A stretch of DNA of 64,000 bases from Photobacterium obscurum (GCF_026191635.1 NZ_JAKRRW010000018.1:1-64000); one strand, 5' to 3'; counted from the first letter of the stretch, positions 9,318-19,229 are shown. The notes: a model not told the origin generated them from the sequence alone. Made by a program: numbers and translations.

Positions 9318-9665
9318 ATGGCTTCGTCGTGGGTAGTGAAATCGGTGACGTTAGGTTTAGTGACGCTGTCACTGTTAGGATGCTCAGCACAACAGGCTCA
9401 GTCTCTTGGAATGCGGAGCAGTACAGTACAACAGGTGCCACAACGAATGACAAATCTTGAACTGTGCGAAACATATGCCTATGGCAGAAGTGCAAAACAT
9501 TCACGAGTAGCCATTGCCAGTGAGTGGAATCGCCGAGGTCTTAGCCACAAGTATTGCGATAAGATTCGTAAAGAGCTTTACATTACAACGGCAGTTAAAA
9601 AGCTCGCCAATGCAGAGGAGCGTCCAGCCAGCAAGCAGGCGAAACCTGTGCAGCCAGTAAATTGA
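9318..9665 (+). CDS. predicted lipoprotein, unknown function
   Basis: 115 residues with a lipoprotein signal (hydrophobic segment then LLGC, lipidated Cys at about residue 22). The mature part has a cysteine pair (LCETYAYG and KYCDKIRKEL) and a WNRRGLSHKYC segment seen in small Vibrionaceae envelope proteins, but I cannot name the family. The tail is rich in Lys, Pro and Ala. An AAGGA ribosome site precedes the start. It converges on uspE across a shared terminator. A perfect matS site lies inside the coding sequence. Confidence 0.7.
   Translation: MASSWVVKSVTLGLVTLSLLGCSAQQAQSLGMRSSTVQQVPQRMTNLELCETYAYGRSAKHSRVAIASEWNRRGLSHKYCDKIRKELYITTAVKKLANAEERPASKQAKPVQPVN
9360..9372. promoter_or_regulatory. 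matS site (MatP binding)
   Basis: GTGACGCTGTCAC matches the MatP consensus GTGACRNYGTCAC exactly. It marks the Ter macrodomain on the left side of dif. Confidence 0.8.
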
Positions 9666-9722
9666 CAGTGCCATTACGCCTTTCTTTATGAGCTTGTCTA
9701 TGTAATCTGAATCTTTAACAAT

Positions 9723-9748
9723 AAAAAAGCCTCCATAGGAGGCTTTTT
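9723..9748. terminator. bidirectional terminator between lipoprotein gene and uspE
   Basis: AAAAAAGCCTCC and GGAGGCTTTTTT arms with an A run before and a T run after, so it can end both convergent genes. Confidence 0.9.
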
Positions 9749-9770
9749 TATTGTTTGCTGAATACGGCAA

Positions 9771-10712
9771 CTATTCTATTGTTGGGCTTAGCGGACTGAC
9801 ATAGCCATCAGGCTTCAAAGCTAGCAGGTCACAGTTCAAGCTGTCGATGGTATGTTCTGCTGTATTACCGATAAACACTGCCGAGAGGCCTGAACGACCT
9901 GTTGTTCCTAAAATAACGAGCTCGGCATCCAGCTCTTCCGCTACTTTCGGTATGACGTCTTCAGGCAGTCCTTCAACTACATGGGTTTGTTCTTCGGGCA
10001 AGCCGTGTTTGTGACGAAGTGCTTTCATCGACGTAAGGTGATGACCGCGAACGGCATCCGTGTATGAAGCTGGATCAAATTCTGGAAGCTCGATAGTAAT
10101 GTTAACCGGTGTAGCCGGGTAGGCGTTGACCAAGTTAACTTCGGCATCTAAGACTTCTGCAACGGACATTGCTTCTGACACGATTGCATCGTTAAGCTGC
10201 TCATGCGTTTCATCATCAGCAGCCAAGTTAACACTCGCCAGGATTTTTCCGTTTTCTGGCCAGCTGTGTTCTTTAACCATCAACACAGGGCAGGGGCATT
10301 TGCGTAACAGGTGCCAGTCGGTTGGAGTAAAAATGACTGAACCAATTCTATCGTGATCATGGGTGGCTTTGATCAGTAAATCATGATCATTACTGAAGAC
10401 TTCAGCAATAATGGCCTCATATGGCCGGTTATGCCAGACAACGGTAATCGAAATATCAAAGCCGTCATCAATGTAAGGACGAATGATATCTTTTAGCCAT
10501 TCTTCTCTCTGCATAACAACACCGCGGCGCATGGCTTGGCGTTCATCAGCTGATAGCATTGATGTCATTTCATAAGAGAAGTCATAGATAGCGAGAAATA
10601 GAGTAATTTTTACATCTTGTGACTTTTTGGCGAGATGTACAGCGCGAGACAATGCTGGTTGATGATCCTGAGCCGGATCGGCAACAACGAGAATATTATT
10701 ATACTTGGTCAT
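9771..10712 (-). CDS. uspE: universal stress protein E
   Basis: A cytoplasmic tandem stress protein with two Usp domains (about residues 3-150 and 155-305). The second ends in the nucleotide-loop signature ILGTTGRSGLSAVFIGNTAE. The first is degenerate there (LIKATHDHDRIGSVIFTPTDWHLL), as is normal for UspE. I set the start at the ATG at 10712 (MTKYNNILVV), with a GGGGG ribosome site, giving 313 residues. The open frame extends 60 codons further upstream but that part does not resemble Usp. It lies next to fnr, as in E. coli, which suits a role in anaerobic and stress physiology. Confidence 0.93.
   Translation of the reverse strand: MTKYNNILVVADPAQDHQPALSRAVHLAKKSQDVKITLFLAIYDFSYEMTSMLSADERQAMRRGVVMQREEWLKDIIRPYIDDGFDISITVVWHNRPYEAIIAEVFSNDHDLLIKATHDHDRIGSVIFTPTDWHLLRKCPCPVLMVKEHSWPENGKILASVNLAADDETHEQLNDAIVSEAMSVAEVLDAEVNLVNAYPATPVNITIELPEFDPASYTDAVRGHHLTSMKALRHKHGLPEEQTHVVEGLPEDVIPKVAEELDAELVILGTTGRSGLSAVFIGNTAEHTIDSLNCDLLALKPDGYVSPLSPTIE
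10288..10295 (+). promoter_or_regulatory. KOPS (FtsK-orienting motif)
   Basis: GGGCAGGG on the plus strand inside uspE, pointing toward dif. Confidence 0.5.
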
Positions 10713-10983
10713 AACTGCCCCCTTACACAAACCGTGTTGGCAACAAAACCAGTCTCTGATCCCTAGTTGAGGAAAAATATCTGTCGCTCTTGATCTTGTT
10801 ATAGAGCTGATAGATAAATCAGATTTAGGTTTACTCCACTTGAAGTTGATAATTACACCCACAGCAAGCGCCTTGAATCTGAGCCGTTTCAATCTCGCGG
10901 ATGGGCCAGAAGTGATTCGGCTTGATATAACTGTAACGTATAGAAGGAATTAAGGGGAGTTCAGGTTAGGGATAAATATAAAA

Positions 10984-11015
10984 AAAGTGATACGGCTCAT
11001 AGCTCGTATCACTTT
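10984..11015 (-). terminator. fnr terminator
   Basis: Perfect 11-bp arms AAAGTGATACG and CGTATCACTTT with a 10-base loop, just after the fnr stop codon, with flanking A and T tracts. Confidence 0.85.
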
Positions 11016-11035
11016 CTTTGTAATCAAGAAATATC

Positions 11036-11791
11036 TTAAGCGACAGGATTCTTGCTTACACCAGCAAGACGGGCTAACTCTTCATGATCCAAGATAGTAA
11101 TGTACTTACCCTTGACGCTAAGCATTTCAGACTTTTGGAAACGACCAAGTAGGCGACTGATCGTTTCAACAGTCAGGCCTAGGTAGTTACCGATATCACC
11201 ACGGGTCATCGTTAGACGGAACTCGCGAGGGGAGAATCCACGCTGTGAGAAACGTAGCGATAAGTTATATAGGAAGGCAGCAAGACGTTCTTCGGCATTC
11301 TTTTTAGAAAGCAGAAGGATCATTTCCTGATCACCCTTAATTTCATTACTCATCAGACGCATAATTTGCTGACGAAGTTTTGGCATTTTCCCTGACAAGT
11401 CGTCAAGAATCTCAAATGGAATTTCACAAACCATTGAAGTTTCAAGCGACTGAGCAAAACTCGGATGCATCATTTCGTTGATAGCATCAAAACCAACCAA
11501 ATCACCAGCCAAATGGAAAGCTGTGATCTGCTCATCACCTTGTTCGGTGATAGTGTAGCTTTTGATAGTACCAGAACGAATGGCATACAGTGATTTAAGC
11601 TCATCACCAGCTTTAAAAAGCTCCTGACCCTTTTGGATTGGCTTTTTACGCTCGATAATTTGATCTAGCTGATCTAGCTCAGACTCATTCAATGTAAATG
11701 GAATACACAACTGACTAATACTGCAATCCTGGCAGTGGATAGCACATCCGCCTGACTGGATACGTTTGGTTGTAAGTTTGTCTGAAATCAT
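11036..11791 (-). CDS. fnr: anaerobic transcription regulator FNR
   Basis: An oxygen-sensing CRP/FNR-family activator and repressor. Near the N-terminus, [19 protein letters not shown] supplies the 4Fe-4S ligands Cys20, Cys23 and Cys29. The fourth ligand is the cysteine in [11 protein letters not shown]. The effector beta-barrel spans about residues 30-150, and the recognition helix [14 protein letters not shown] lies near 205-220. Most of the sequence is nearly the same as E. coli FNR. A good FNR box sits 18 bases upstream of the start codon, which suggests autoregulation. It lies beside the cbb3 oxidase cluster, a typical FNR target. Confidence 0.97.
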   Translation of the reverse strand: MISDKLTTKRIQSGGCAIHCQDCSISQLCIPFTLNESELDQLDQIIERKKPIQKGQELFKAGDELKSLYAIRSGTIKSYTITEQGDEQITAFHLAGDLVGFDAINEMMHPSFAQSLETSMVCEIPFEILDDLSGKMPKLRQQIMRLMSNEIKGDQEMILLLSKKNAEERLAAFLYNLSLRFSQRGFSPREFRLTMTRGDIGNYLGLTVETISRLLGRFQKSEMLSVKGKYITILDHEELARLAGVSKNPVA

Positions 11792-11808
11792 AAGCCTGTC
11801 TAACCAAT

Positions 11809-11822
11809 TTGATGTAGGTCAA
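11809..11822 (-). promoter_or_regulatory. FNR box upstream of fnr
   Basis: TTGATGTAGGTCAA differs from the FNR consensus TTGATNNNNATCAA at one base. Its closeness to the start codon suggests repression by FNR itself. Confidence 0.6.
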
Positions 11823-11865
11823 TATTTTAACATATTATGAAGCAATATGACGAGTATTAAAAAGC

Positions 11866-12543
11866 CTACAACATTTGTTTGATTGCGATATAACCAGTAT
11901 GAACCCCGTAACCCAATAACAACAAGGCACTGGCACGTTTAAAATATAGGTTTTTTAGTACGTTTTGTAGCTGCTGGGCCATCGAGCCGACAGCAATCAT
12001 GGCCGGAAGTGTTCCTAAACCAAAGGCCAACATAACTCCAGCGCCAGAAAAAGCACTGCCTGATACTGCAGCCCAGCTCAGGGTTGAGTAGACGAGGCCA
12101 CACGGTAGCCATCCCCATAACAACCCAAACGGCAGTGCTGCTGCAGGAGACTTCAATGGTAACAACGACTTTGCTGTAGGTGAGAGATAGCGCCACAAGA
12201 ATTGTCCAAGACGCTCTATTCTAGTGATGCCTTGCCACCATTGGCCGATATACAAAGCCAGCAAAATCATCATGATAGCGGCAAATAAACGAAGTGAAAC
12301 TAGCGCCGTTGAATAGCCCCCTAATGACGCGACGCCAGCAAAAGCTCCGCCGATAATAGCTCCGGCCATAGCATATGAAAAAAGCCGACCAATGTTATAG
12401 CAAAACAGGTAAGGCCAACGGCTTGAGTGTTGTTGACCTGGCATGCCCAGAGTTAATGCGGCAGCAACGCCACCACACATTCCAAGACAATGACCTGCAC
12501 CCATCAGGCCAATAACAAATGCAGCGTAAAAGTCTATATTCAC
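11866..12543 (-). CDS. sulfite exporter TauE/SafE-family membrane protein
   Basis: 225 residues with about six membrane segments and the N-terminal signature GLMGAGHCLGMCGG, typical of the COG2836 branch of the TauE/SafE family found beside cbb3 oxidase assembly genes. It overlaps ccoS by 4 bases, so it is the last gene of the ccoHIS transcription unit. Members in this position are thought to help copper or heme delivery for the oxidase, but the transported substrate is not established. The cysteine-rich start is consistent with metal handling; that is inference. Confidence 0.8.
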   Translation of the reverse strand: MNIDFYAAFVIGLMGAGHCLGMCGGVAAALTLGMPGQQHSSRWPYLFCYNIGRLFSYAMAGAIIGGAFAGVASLGGYSTALVSLRLFAAIMMILLALYIGQWWQGITRIERLGQFLWRYLSPTAKSLLPLKSPAAALPFGLLWGWLPCGLVYSTLSWAAVSGSAFSGAGVMLAFGLGTLPAMIAVGSMAQQLQNVLKNLYFKRASALLLLGYGVHTGYIAIKQML

Positions 12544-12737
12544 GGTGTTTTGTTACTTTCTGATGGAGGTGTGTTGGCCTTGCTTGGTTTCTCTGGCTCG
12601 CTTTCATCAAACAGAATGTCGTAACCCTGACGCTCAAGATCTTCGAACTGCTCGCTTCTGACCGCCCAAAGAAAGATGGCGACGGCGATACAGACAAAAA
12701 CGATCGCAATTGGTATTAATAGGTAAAGACTAGCCAT
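12540..12737 (-). CDS. ccoS: cbb3 oxidase assembly protein CcoS
   Basis: 65 residues: one N-terminal membrane helix (LYLLIPIAIVFVCIAVAIFLWAV) followed by the conserved SEQFEDLERQGYDILFDE block. CcoS is needed for cofactor insertion into cytochrome cbb3 oxidase. It overlaps ccoI by 8 bases at its start and the SafE-like gene by 4 at its end, showing translational coupling. Confidence 0.92.
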   Translation of the reverse strand: MASLYLLIPIAIVFVCIAVAIFLWAVRSEQFEDLERQGYDILFDESEPEKPSKANTPPSESNKTP

Positions 12738-15123
12738 TTTCTTTTAATAACCTTAAAGAATTTGAAACAACGATGATTGAACTGGCCGACATACCGACAA
12801 CTGCGATATAGGGGGCAACAAAACCAGCAACCGCCAAAGGCAGGATAATTAAGTTGTAACCTAGTGCCCAAGCCAGGTTCTCGCGAATAATCCTTCTTGT
12901 CTTCATAGCCAATTGTCTAGCACGCAATATTCGCGAAAGCTGATCACCTAGTAATACCATATCTGCCGATGATTTCGCTACATCCGTGCCGCCTCCCATC
13001 GCAACAGACAAGTGAGCCCCAGCCAGAACAGGGGCGTCATTTACGCCGTCACCTATCATCAGAGCAATATTGTCTTCGTGTAGGCCACGCAGATAATCAA
13101 GTTTGCCCTCCGGTGTTGCGCCTGCAATAAGGTTATCGACTGCCAGTTTATCCGCTACGATCTGTGCGTTTGCTGAATGGTCACCCGTTAACATGGTTAC
13201 TTTGATGCCTGCAGACTGAAACTGCTCAACAAGCTCTTTACTATCGTTACGAATAGGATCGTCAAGCTTGAAGCCTGCGATAAGCTGACCGTTTCGAGAT
13301 AACCAGACTTGGAATCGGTTATCGCATTGTGAAAGCAGGGCTTCACTTTGTGGATTGGACTCCAGCACAAACGCGGCTTGCCCAATTCGCCATTCATCGT
13401 TATTCAATGTTCCCTTCAGGCCACATCCGATGACATTCTCGACGTCGTCAAAGGCCTTAGCTTTATTACGGTAATCAGTAAAAGCTTTGGCTATCGGGTG
13501 ATTGGCAAAACGTTCCATCTCTGCAGCGTAAGCTAATGCATCAGACTCTGATATTTCAGCAAACAACTGCGTTTCAACCAGCCGAATATTTCCTTCCGTC
13601 AGGGTGCCAGTCTTATCGATGATCAGCTGGTTTACTTTACAAAGTGTCTCAAGAACATGGCCTCGACGCAGAAGAATACCTAAACGTCCCAGGCTTGAGG
13701 TTGAGCAGGTGAGAGCTGTAGGTGTTGCTAAAGACAGTGCACAAGGGCAGGTTGCAACCAATACCGCCAAGGTGATCCACAGTGCATCTTCAGGCTTTTG
13801 CTGATGCCAAAACAACCACGTGCCTGCAGAAATTATCAAGATACCTGCAACAAAATAACGGGCAACAATATCGGCGACTTCAGCTACTTTCGGCTTAGAG
13901 CTTTGTGCTTCATCTTGAAGTCGGACAATATTTGAAATAAGCGAGTTTTGACGGTCTTTAGAGACCTTCAGTGTAATATTGCCGTCACCGTTAATGGTAC
14001 CGGCATAAACAAGATCGCCTTGCGAGCGAGGAACAAGCATTGGTTCGCCTGTTAACATCGACTCATCAATGGCCGTTTCGCCTTGAAGGATTTCACCATC
14101 GGCTGGCAAACTTTCACCCGGTAAGACAGTAATGATATCGCCAACTTTGAGCGTCTTGGCAGCAACTTGTGAGCCATCGTCAAGGGTTGCCATTGTCGGG
14201 ACAAGCTTAAGCAGGTTGGCACTGGCAGCTGCGGCATGGCGACGAGCACGCATTTCAAGAAACCGTCCTAGCAACAAGAAGAAAGTGAACATTGAAATTG
14301 ACTCAAAGAACACTTCTCCCTTTTCCATGACCGTCGCATAGAGGCTGGCTACATAGGCAAAGAGTAGGGCGATGGATACTGGAACATCCATTCCCAAGGT
14401 GAGAGCACGGAGATTACGCCAGGCATTCAGGTAAAAAGGCAGAGCAGAGTAAAGTAGTACCGGGGTTGCAAAGATTAAGCTAACCCAGCGTAGGTAGTTC
14501 TTAAACTCCGCATCGAGATCGCCAAATATTTCGAAATAGAGGGCAACAGCCAGCATCATAACTTGCATTGTAGCGATACCTGCAATACCCAGGCGGTAGA
14601 GGTATCCCTTCATGGTTCGGTGATATTGCTGCTCTTGTGCATCAGCCTCAAAAGGCGCGGCCTTATAACCGAGTTGATGGATGACTGAGAGTAGATGACT
14701 GAGTTTAGTTTGAGCAGGATCCCAGGCGAGTAGTGCACGGTGGGTAGTGGTATTCACACGGATTGAAATAACCCCGGCTTCTCGCTTGAGCTGCTTTTCA
14801 ATCAGCCAGGCACAGGCAGCACAGGAAACGCCATCTAGAGATAGAGAGACTTCTTTGCTGTTCTCAATATCACGAACAAACTCCTGCTGAATTTCCTCAT
14901 GATCATAAAGTAATAGGGATTGTAGTTGCTGAGGGACTAAATCTGCTTTCTCAGCAGGTGCTGTTCGGTATTCATAATAAGAGGTTAGGCCGCTTTCAAC
15001 GATAGTTTGCGCGACCGCTTCACACCCTGGGCAACACATTTCACGCATTTCGCCCAGAATTTCTACTTGGTGCTGGCAATCCTGAGGAACAGGATCGCCG
15101 CAATGGTAACAGTCTTTTGTCAT
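12730..15123 (-). CDS. ccoI: copper-transporting P1B ATPase for cbb3 oxidase
   Basis: Exports copper across the inner membrane to supply the CuB site of cytochrome cbb3 oxidase (FixI/CcoI type). The 797-residue product starts with a cysteine-rich region (CYHCGDPVP and CCPGCEAV). A heavy-metal-binding domain follows with GVSCAAC near residue 100, then the membrane metal site CPC (Cys459-Cys461), the phosphorylation motif DKTGT (Asp503) and the hinge GDGVNDAP. It overlaps ccoH by 4 bases and ccoS by 8. Regulation probably follows fnr and ccoNOQP. Confidence 0.95.
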   Translation of the reverse strand: MTKDCYHCGDPVPQDCQHQVEILGEMREMCCPGCEAVAQTIVESGLTSYYEYRTAPAEKADLVPQQLQSLLLYDHEEIQQEFVRDIENSKEVSLSLDGVSCAACAWLIEKQLKREAGVISIRVNTTTHRALLAWDPAQTKLSHLLSVIHQLGYKAAPFEADAQEQQYHRTMKGYLYRLGIAGIATMQVMMLAVALYFEIFGDLDAEFKNYLRWVSLIFATPVLLYSALPFYLNAWRNLRALTLGMDVPVSIALLFAYVASLYATVMEKGEVFFESISMFTFFLLLGRFLEMRARRHAAAASANLLKLVPTMATLDDGSQVAAKTLKVGDIITVLPGESLPADGEILQGETAIDESMLTGEPMLVPRSQGDLVYAGTINGDGNITLKVSKDRQNSLISNIVRLQDEAQSSKPKVAEVADIVARYFVAGILIISAGTWLFWHQQKPEDALWITLAVLVATCPCALSLATPTALTCSTSSLGRLGILLRRGHVLETLCKVNQLIIDKTGTLTEGNIRLVETQLFAEISESDALAYAAEMERFANHPIAKAFTDYRNKAKAFDDVENVIGCGLKGTLNNDEWRIGQAAFVLESNPQSEALLSQCDNRFQVWLSRNGQLIAGFKLDDPIRNDSKELVEQFQSAGIKVTMLTGDHSANAQIVADKLAVDNLIAGATPEGKLDYLRGLHEDNIALMIGDGVNDAPVLAGAHLSVAMGGGTDVAKSSADMVLLGDQLSRILRARQLAMKTRRIIRENLAWALGYNLIILPLAVAGFVAPYIAVVGMSASSIIVVSNSLRLLKENG

Positions 15124-15611
15124 TCCTTGATCTGCCCGTACAACGAAATCGGGTCGGATGTTGGCAGGTTAACGCGTCCTTGCAACATCCAGTCGCCATC
15201 AAATGGTTCTATTTCAACAAACCAAGGTCCATCGAGCTGCTCTGGAGAGTTGAAGCGATAAGCGCCAGACAAATCGGCACTGACCATTTGAGTAAAGTCT
15301 TTATTGGCTAGAGTACGGTGTGTGAAAGTGACACGCAAGTTTGGATAACTATCAAGATCACCTTTATCAAAATTAACAACGATATCAGTGCTCTTCACAT
15401 TGACCGCTGCTTTTAAATTGAGCGCATCAGCTACTCGCAGGCGTGAAAGATCCAAGTTAATGGCTTTGCCTTTCTTGTAATAGTCCTCTGCCACAAGGTC
15501 GACTTGGTTTTGAGAAAAGATATAAACGGCAGTTAGACTGTATACAATCGAAGTTGCAGGAATGGCAAAAACGAACCAAGGCCAAAACTGCTTATACCAT
15601 GGTTTACGCAT
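15120..15611 (-). CDS. ccoH: cbb3 oxidase assembly protein CcoH (FixH)
   Basis: 163 residues with one N-terminal membrane anchor (WPWFVFAIPATSIVYSLTAVYIF) and a periplasmic beta domain. The conserved VAEDYYKKGKAIN segment is near residues 39-51. FixH/CcoH proteins associate with the maturing cbb3 complex. It is the first gene of the maturation unit ccoH-ccoI-ccoS and follows ccoP after a hairpin. Confidence 0.9.
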   Translation of the reverse strand: MRKPWYKQFWPWFVFAIPATSIVYSLTAVYIFSQNQVDLVAEDYYKKGKAINLDLSRLRVADALNLKAAVNVKSTDIVVNFDKGDLDSYPNLRVTFTHRTLANKDFTQMVSADLSGAYRFNSPEQLDGPWFVEIEPFDGDWMLQGRVNLPTSDPISLYGQIKE

Positions 15612-15641
15612 AGTGATTACCTTTGAAGCTTTGATGGAAAG

Positions 15642-15664
15642 AGCCCCTGAAATTAACAGGGGCT
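15642..15664 (-). terminator. hairpin between ccoP and ccoH
   Basis: AGCCCCTG and CAGGGGCT arms with a 7-base loop. The T run is short, so partial read-through from ccoNOQP into the maturation genes is likely. Confidence 0.6.
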
Positions 15665-15731
15665 AAGTCTTATGTCTCAGTTTTAGTTGCCAATTTTTCA
15701 ATTAACATGTAACTGAGTGTTAACCTGATTG

Positions 15732-16712
15732 TTACTTGTCAGTGTTGTTGCTTAAACCCCAAACATAGGCAGAAATTAGCTGAACTTTCTCTTCACCTAA
15801 AATATCTTTCCATGCTGGCATTACGCCCTGACGGCCATGAGTAATTGTGGATTCAACCGCACGGCGAGAACCACCATATAACCAGGTGTTGTCAGTTAAG
15901 TCTGGTGCACCAAAGGCAGGGTTACCCTTACCATCAGTACCGTGACAAGCGGCACACACAACGAAGCGTTGCTTACCAGCGGCGGCTTCTTTGGCATTCA
16001 CTTTACGGCCAGACATACTTAGTACATAGCTGGTCACTTCCTTAACGCCATCTTTACCTAGTGTGTCGATCCAAGCCGGCATTACACCTTGACGACCTTC
16101 CATGACAGTCGTTTTGATGGTTTCAGCTTCACCGCCATACAACCAAGCATCATCAGTCAGGCTAGGGTAACCTAGCTGACCACGCGCATCCGAACCATGG
16201 CACTGTGCACAGTTTTGGATGAACAGGCGTTGACCAACTTTAATCGCTTCTGAGTCAGCTGCGATTTCAGTGATAGGACGAAGTGCTTGCCCTGACTCAT
16301 CGTAAGCCAGTGTCTTAAAGGTCTCACCAAATTTAGCTTGCGCGTCATCTAGCTCTTTAGCGTACTGATTCAGACGTTGTTCTTTTTGAGCATTAGCAAT
16401 AGCTAGCTTTGATTCCTCAACAGAACGTACCGTTTGATCAGAACTTTGCCAACCCAAAATACCTTTGTAATTACCTAAGCCCGGGTACAAGGCTAAGTAA
16501 AGAAGGCCAAAGATAATGGTGCCCCAAAACATGTAGGACCACCATTTCGGCAGTGGGTTGTTAATTTCACGAATACCATCGTATTCGTGCCCCATGTCTT
16601 CACCTTCTTCGACACCCATTTTGTCTTTGCTACACCAAACAAGAATGGCGGCGATACCAAAAATTGTGCCGAGCGTGATGATTGTTATCCATAGACTCCA
16701 AAATGTAGTCAT
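15732..16712 (-). CDS. ccoP: cytochrome c oxidase cbb3-type, diheme subunit III
   Basis: Transfers electrons into the cbb3 oxidase. The 326-residue protein has two N-terminal membrane segments (near residues 1-30 and 55-80). Two c-type heme domains follow, with CAQCH (Cys168, Cys171, His172) and CAACH (Cys253, Cys256, His257), each followed by a PxW/GVMPAW methionine-ligand block. It is the last gene of ccoNOQP. Confidence 0.96.
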   Translation of the reverse strand: MTTFWSLWITIITLGTIFGIAAILVWCSKDKMGVEEGEDMGHEYDGIREINNPLPKWWSYMFWGTIIFGLLYLALYPGLGNYKGILGWQSSDQTVRSVEESKLAIANAQKEQRLNQYAKELDDAQAKFGETFKTLAYDESGQALRPITEIAADSEAIKVGQRLFIQNCAQCHGSDARGQLGYPSLTDDAWLYGGEAETIKTTVMEGRQGVMPAWIDTLGKDGVKEVTSYVLSMSGRKVNAKEAAAGKQRFVVCAACHGTDGKGNPAFGAPDLTDNTWLYGGSRRAVESTITHGRQGVMPAWKDILGEEKVQLISAYVWGLSNNTDK

Positions 16713-16717
16713 GCTTC

Positions 16718-16891
16718 CTAGCTCCTGTCTTTCTCACGCGTTGCCAAATCTTGCTCTTCGTCAGCAAATACAAGGTTGGCTGCTTCATCGAAACGAGATT
16801 TCTGGCGTTTACTGTAAGCCCAAAGGACGATACCAATAAAGCTTGCGAACAGAATCACTGTCCAAATGCTATGAATGGTTCCAATATCCAT
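16718..16891 (-). CDS. ccoQ: cbb3 oxidase small subunit CcoQ
   Basis: A 57-residue gene between ccoO and ccoP: MDIGTIHSIWTVILF begins a single membrane helix, then a basic stretch (YSKRQKSRFDEAAN) and a charged tail, exactly the plan of CcoQ/FixQ, which stabilises the oxidase. A GGAGGC ribosome site lies just upstream of the ATG at 16891. It ends 5 bases before the ccoP start. Confidence 0.92.
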   Translation of the reverse strand: MDIGTIHSIWTVILFASFIGIVLWAYSKRQKSRFDEAANLVFADEEQDLATREKDRS

Positions 16892-16900
16892 GGTGCCTCC

Positions 16901-17512
16901 TTATTTCATTGCGTGACCAAGCGACTGAAGGTAAGCAATGACAGCATCCATTTCAGTCTTGCCTTTCACTTCATTGCCAGCATTTGCCACTTGTTCTTCA
17001 GTGTATGGAACACCGAAGGTATCGCGGAAAATCGCCAGTTTTTTAGAAGTTAACTTGCCGTCTAGCACGTTCTCTTCAAGCCATGGGAAGCCAGGCATGT
17101 TCGATTCAGGAACAACAGCGCGCGGATCAATAAGGTGAATACGGTGCCAGTCGTCAGAATAACGACCACCAACACGAGCCAGATCAGGCCCTGTACGTTT
17201 TGAACCCCATAGGAAAGGGTGCTCCCACACACTTTCACCCGCGACAGAATAGTGGCCATAACGCTCTGTTTCAGAACGGAAAGGACGAATCATCTGGCTG
17301 TGACAAACGTTACAGCCTTCGCGGATATAAACATCACGACCTTCCATTTCTAGCGCCGTATAAGGGCGAAGATTTTCAACCGGTTCAGTGGTCTGGTCTT
17401 GATATAACAGCGGCGTAATTTCTACTAGCGCACCAAAACTGATGGCGATGACGATAAGGATCGCCAGAAGGCCGACATTTTTTTCTACAATTTCATGACG
17501 ATTATTAGCCAT
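16901..17512 (-). CDS. ccoO: cytochrome c oxidase cbb3-type, monoheme subunit II
   Basis: 203 residues: an N-terminal membrane anchor ([20 protein letters not shown]) and one periplasmic c-type heme domain with CNVCH (Cys67, Cys70, His71) in the conserved context [14 protein letters not shown], plus the [25 protein letters not shown] block. It is the second gene of ccoNOQP, 12 bases downstream of ccoN. Confidence 0.96.
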   Translation of the reverse strand: MANNRHEIVEKNVGLLAILIVIAISFGALVEITPLLYQDQTTEPVENLRPYTALEMEGRDVYIREGCNVCHSQMIRPFRSETERYGHYSVAGESVWEHPFLWGSKRTGPDLARVGGRYSDDWHRIHLIDPRAVVPESNMPGFPWLEENVLDGKLTSKKLAIFRDTFGVPYTEEQVANAGNEVKGKTEMDAVIAYLQSLGHAMK

Positions 17513-17524
17513 TGTCGGAACTCC

Positions 17525-18952
17525 TTATGCTGGTTGCTCAGTTGCTTTTAGGCTTTCTTTTGGCGCAGCAATTGTCTTATAAGCGTTGTATGCCATTAGG
17601 AACATACCAGCCAGGAAGATTGCACCGCCCAGGAAGCGAACAAAGTAGAACGGATAAGAAGCCTGTAAGGACTCTACGAAGCTGTAAGTCAAGGTACCGT
17701 CGGTATTAACCGCACGCCACATTAGGCCTTGCATAACACCGGAGATCCACATTGCTACGATGTACAGTACTGTACCGATGGTTGCCAGCCAGAAATGCAC
17801 GTTGATGAGCTTAATAGAGAACATGCGCTCTTGACCGAATAGATTAGGAATCAAGTGGTAAACCGCACCGATAGAAACCATTGCAACCCAACCTAACGCA
17901 CCAGAGTGAACGTGACCGATTGTCCAGTCAGTATAGTGAGAAAGGGCGTTAACCGTCTTAATTGACATCATTGGGCCTTCGAAGGTCGACATACCGTAGA
18001 AAGACAATGAAACAACCAAGAAACGTAGGATAGGGTCATAGCGTAGTTTGTGCCATGCACCAGACAGTGTCATGATACCGTTGATCATCCCCCCCCAAGA
18101 TGGAGCGAATAGGATCAGTGACATCACCATACCTAGAGACTGAGTCCAGTCAGGTAGAGCAGTGTAGTGCAGGTGGTGAGGACCAGCCCAAATATAGAGC
18201 GATACAAGGGCCCAGAAGTGGACGATAGACAGGCGGTAAGAGAAAACCGGACGGCCTGCTTGCTTTGGTACGAAGTAGTACATCATACCCAGGAAGCCGG
18301 CAGTCAGTAGGAAACCTACTGCATTGTGTCCGTACCACCACTGAATCATCGCATCCACCGCTCCTGAATAAATCGAATACGACTTAGTCATTGAAACGGG
18401 GATAGCCATGCTGTTCACGATGTGAAGGACTGCTACCGTTAGAATGAAGGCACCAAAGAACCAGTTCGCAACATAGATATGCGAAGTGTTTCTTTTGATC
18501 ATGGTACCGAAAAAGACAATGGCATAGGATACCCAAACAACTGCAATCGCGATATCAATCGGCCATTCCAGTTCTGCGTATTCTTTACCAGATGTCCATC
18601 CCATTGGCAGCGAAATTGCTGCTGCAAGGATGATGGCTTGCCAACCCCAGAAGGTGAACGATGCTAACTTCCCACCGAAAAGCCTTGTTTGACATGTGCG
18701 CTGTACTACGTAGTAAGACGTAGCAAATAGTGCACTTGTACCGAATGCGAAAATCACTGCGTTGGTATGCAGTGGACGTAAACGGCTGTAAGTCAACCAA
18801 GGTAGGTCGAAGTTTAGCGCCGGCCACACCAGTTGAGCGGCAATCAATACACCAACGCCCATTCCTACAATACCCCAAAGTATGGTTACTAAGGTGAATT
18901 GACGAACGACCGTATAGTTGTAGTTTTGTTCAAGCTGCTTTACTTGGCTCAT
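17525..18952 (-). CDS. ccoN: cytochrome c oxidase cbb3-type, catalytic subunit I
   Basis: The proton-pumping oxygen-reducing subunit, with about 12 membrane helices. Heme and copper histidines are visible in [45 protein letters not shown] and [13 protein letters not shown] choose the ATG at 18952 ([13 protein letters not shown]), giving 475 residues, the family's usual size. The open frame continues 61 codons upstream into a region unlike CcoN. It starts the ccoNOQP operon, probably activated under low oxygen by FNR, although I see no clean FNR box in the 280 bases upstream. Confidence 0.96.
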   Translation of the reverse strand: MSQVKQLEQNYNYTVVRQFTLVTILWGIVGMGVGVLIAAQLVWPALNFDLPWLTYSRLRPLHTNAVIFAFGTSALFATSYYVVQRTCQTRLFGGKLASFTFWGWQAIILAAAISLPMGWTSGKEYAELEWPIDIAIAVVWVSYAIVFFGTMIKRNTSHIYVANWFFGAFILTVAVLHIVNSMAIPVSMTKSYSIYSGAVDAMIQWWYGHNAVGFLLTAGFLGMMYYFVPKQAGRPVFSYRLSIVHFWALVSLYIWAGPHHLHYTALPDWTQSLGMVMSLILFAPSWGGMINGIMTLSGAWHKLRYDPILRFLVVSLSFYGMSTFEGPMMSIKTVNALSHYTDWTIGHVHSGALGWVAMVSIGAVYHLIPNLFGQERMFSIKLINVHFWLATIGTVLYIVAMWISGVMQGLMWRAVNTDGTLTYSFVESLQASYPFYFVRFLGGAIFLAGMFLMAYNAYKTIAAPKESLKATEQPA

Positions 18953-19000
18953 GTTGCATGCTTCCAATTTTAATTGTTCAACTACACTCTCTTTCCTTGT

Positions 19001-19019
19001 GCGAACAACAAGTTGTCGC
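19001..19019. promoter_or_regulatory. inverted repeat upstream of ccoN
   Basis: GCGAACAAC and GTTGTCGC face each other across two bases with one bulge, about 50 bases before the ccoN start. It could be an operator; the regulator is unknown. Confidence 0.35.
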
Positions 19020-19229
19020 AATGCCACCCAAAGCTTATTTAATTGCCTTGTTGTTTTTTTGCACAACTCAGCATTTAAATTGCTATTTTGTTGTAAAAGT
19101 GGCATTTTCAGTGCACATAATACGTTACTTAACAAGTGATTGACAGCTTTAAGCCCACACTATGTTTACGGTTAAGCAACATTTATGTGAAAACTTTGAA
19201 CTCTGTAACACGGGAAGCACGGTGAAATC

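Noticed and set aside
10713-10892. 60-codon N-terminal extension of uspE
   Set aside because: No resemblance to Usp; the ATG at 10712 has a good ribosome site.
18953-19135. 61-codon N-terminal extension of ccoN
   Set aside because: It adds sequence unlike any CcoN; the ATG at 18952 restores the usual size.
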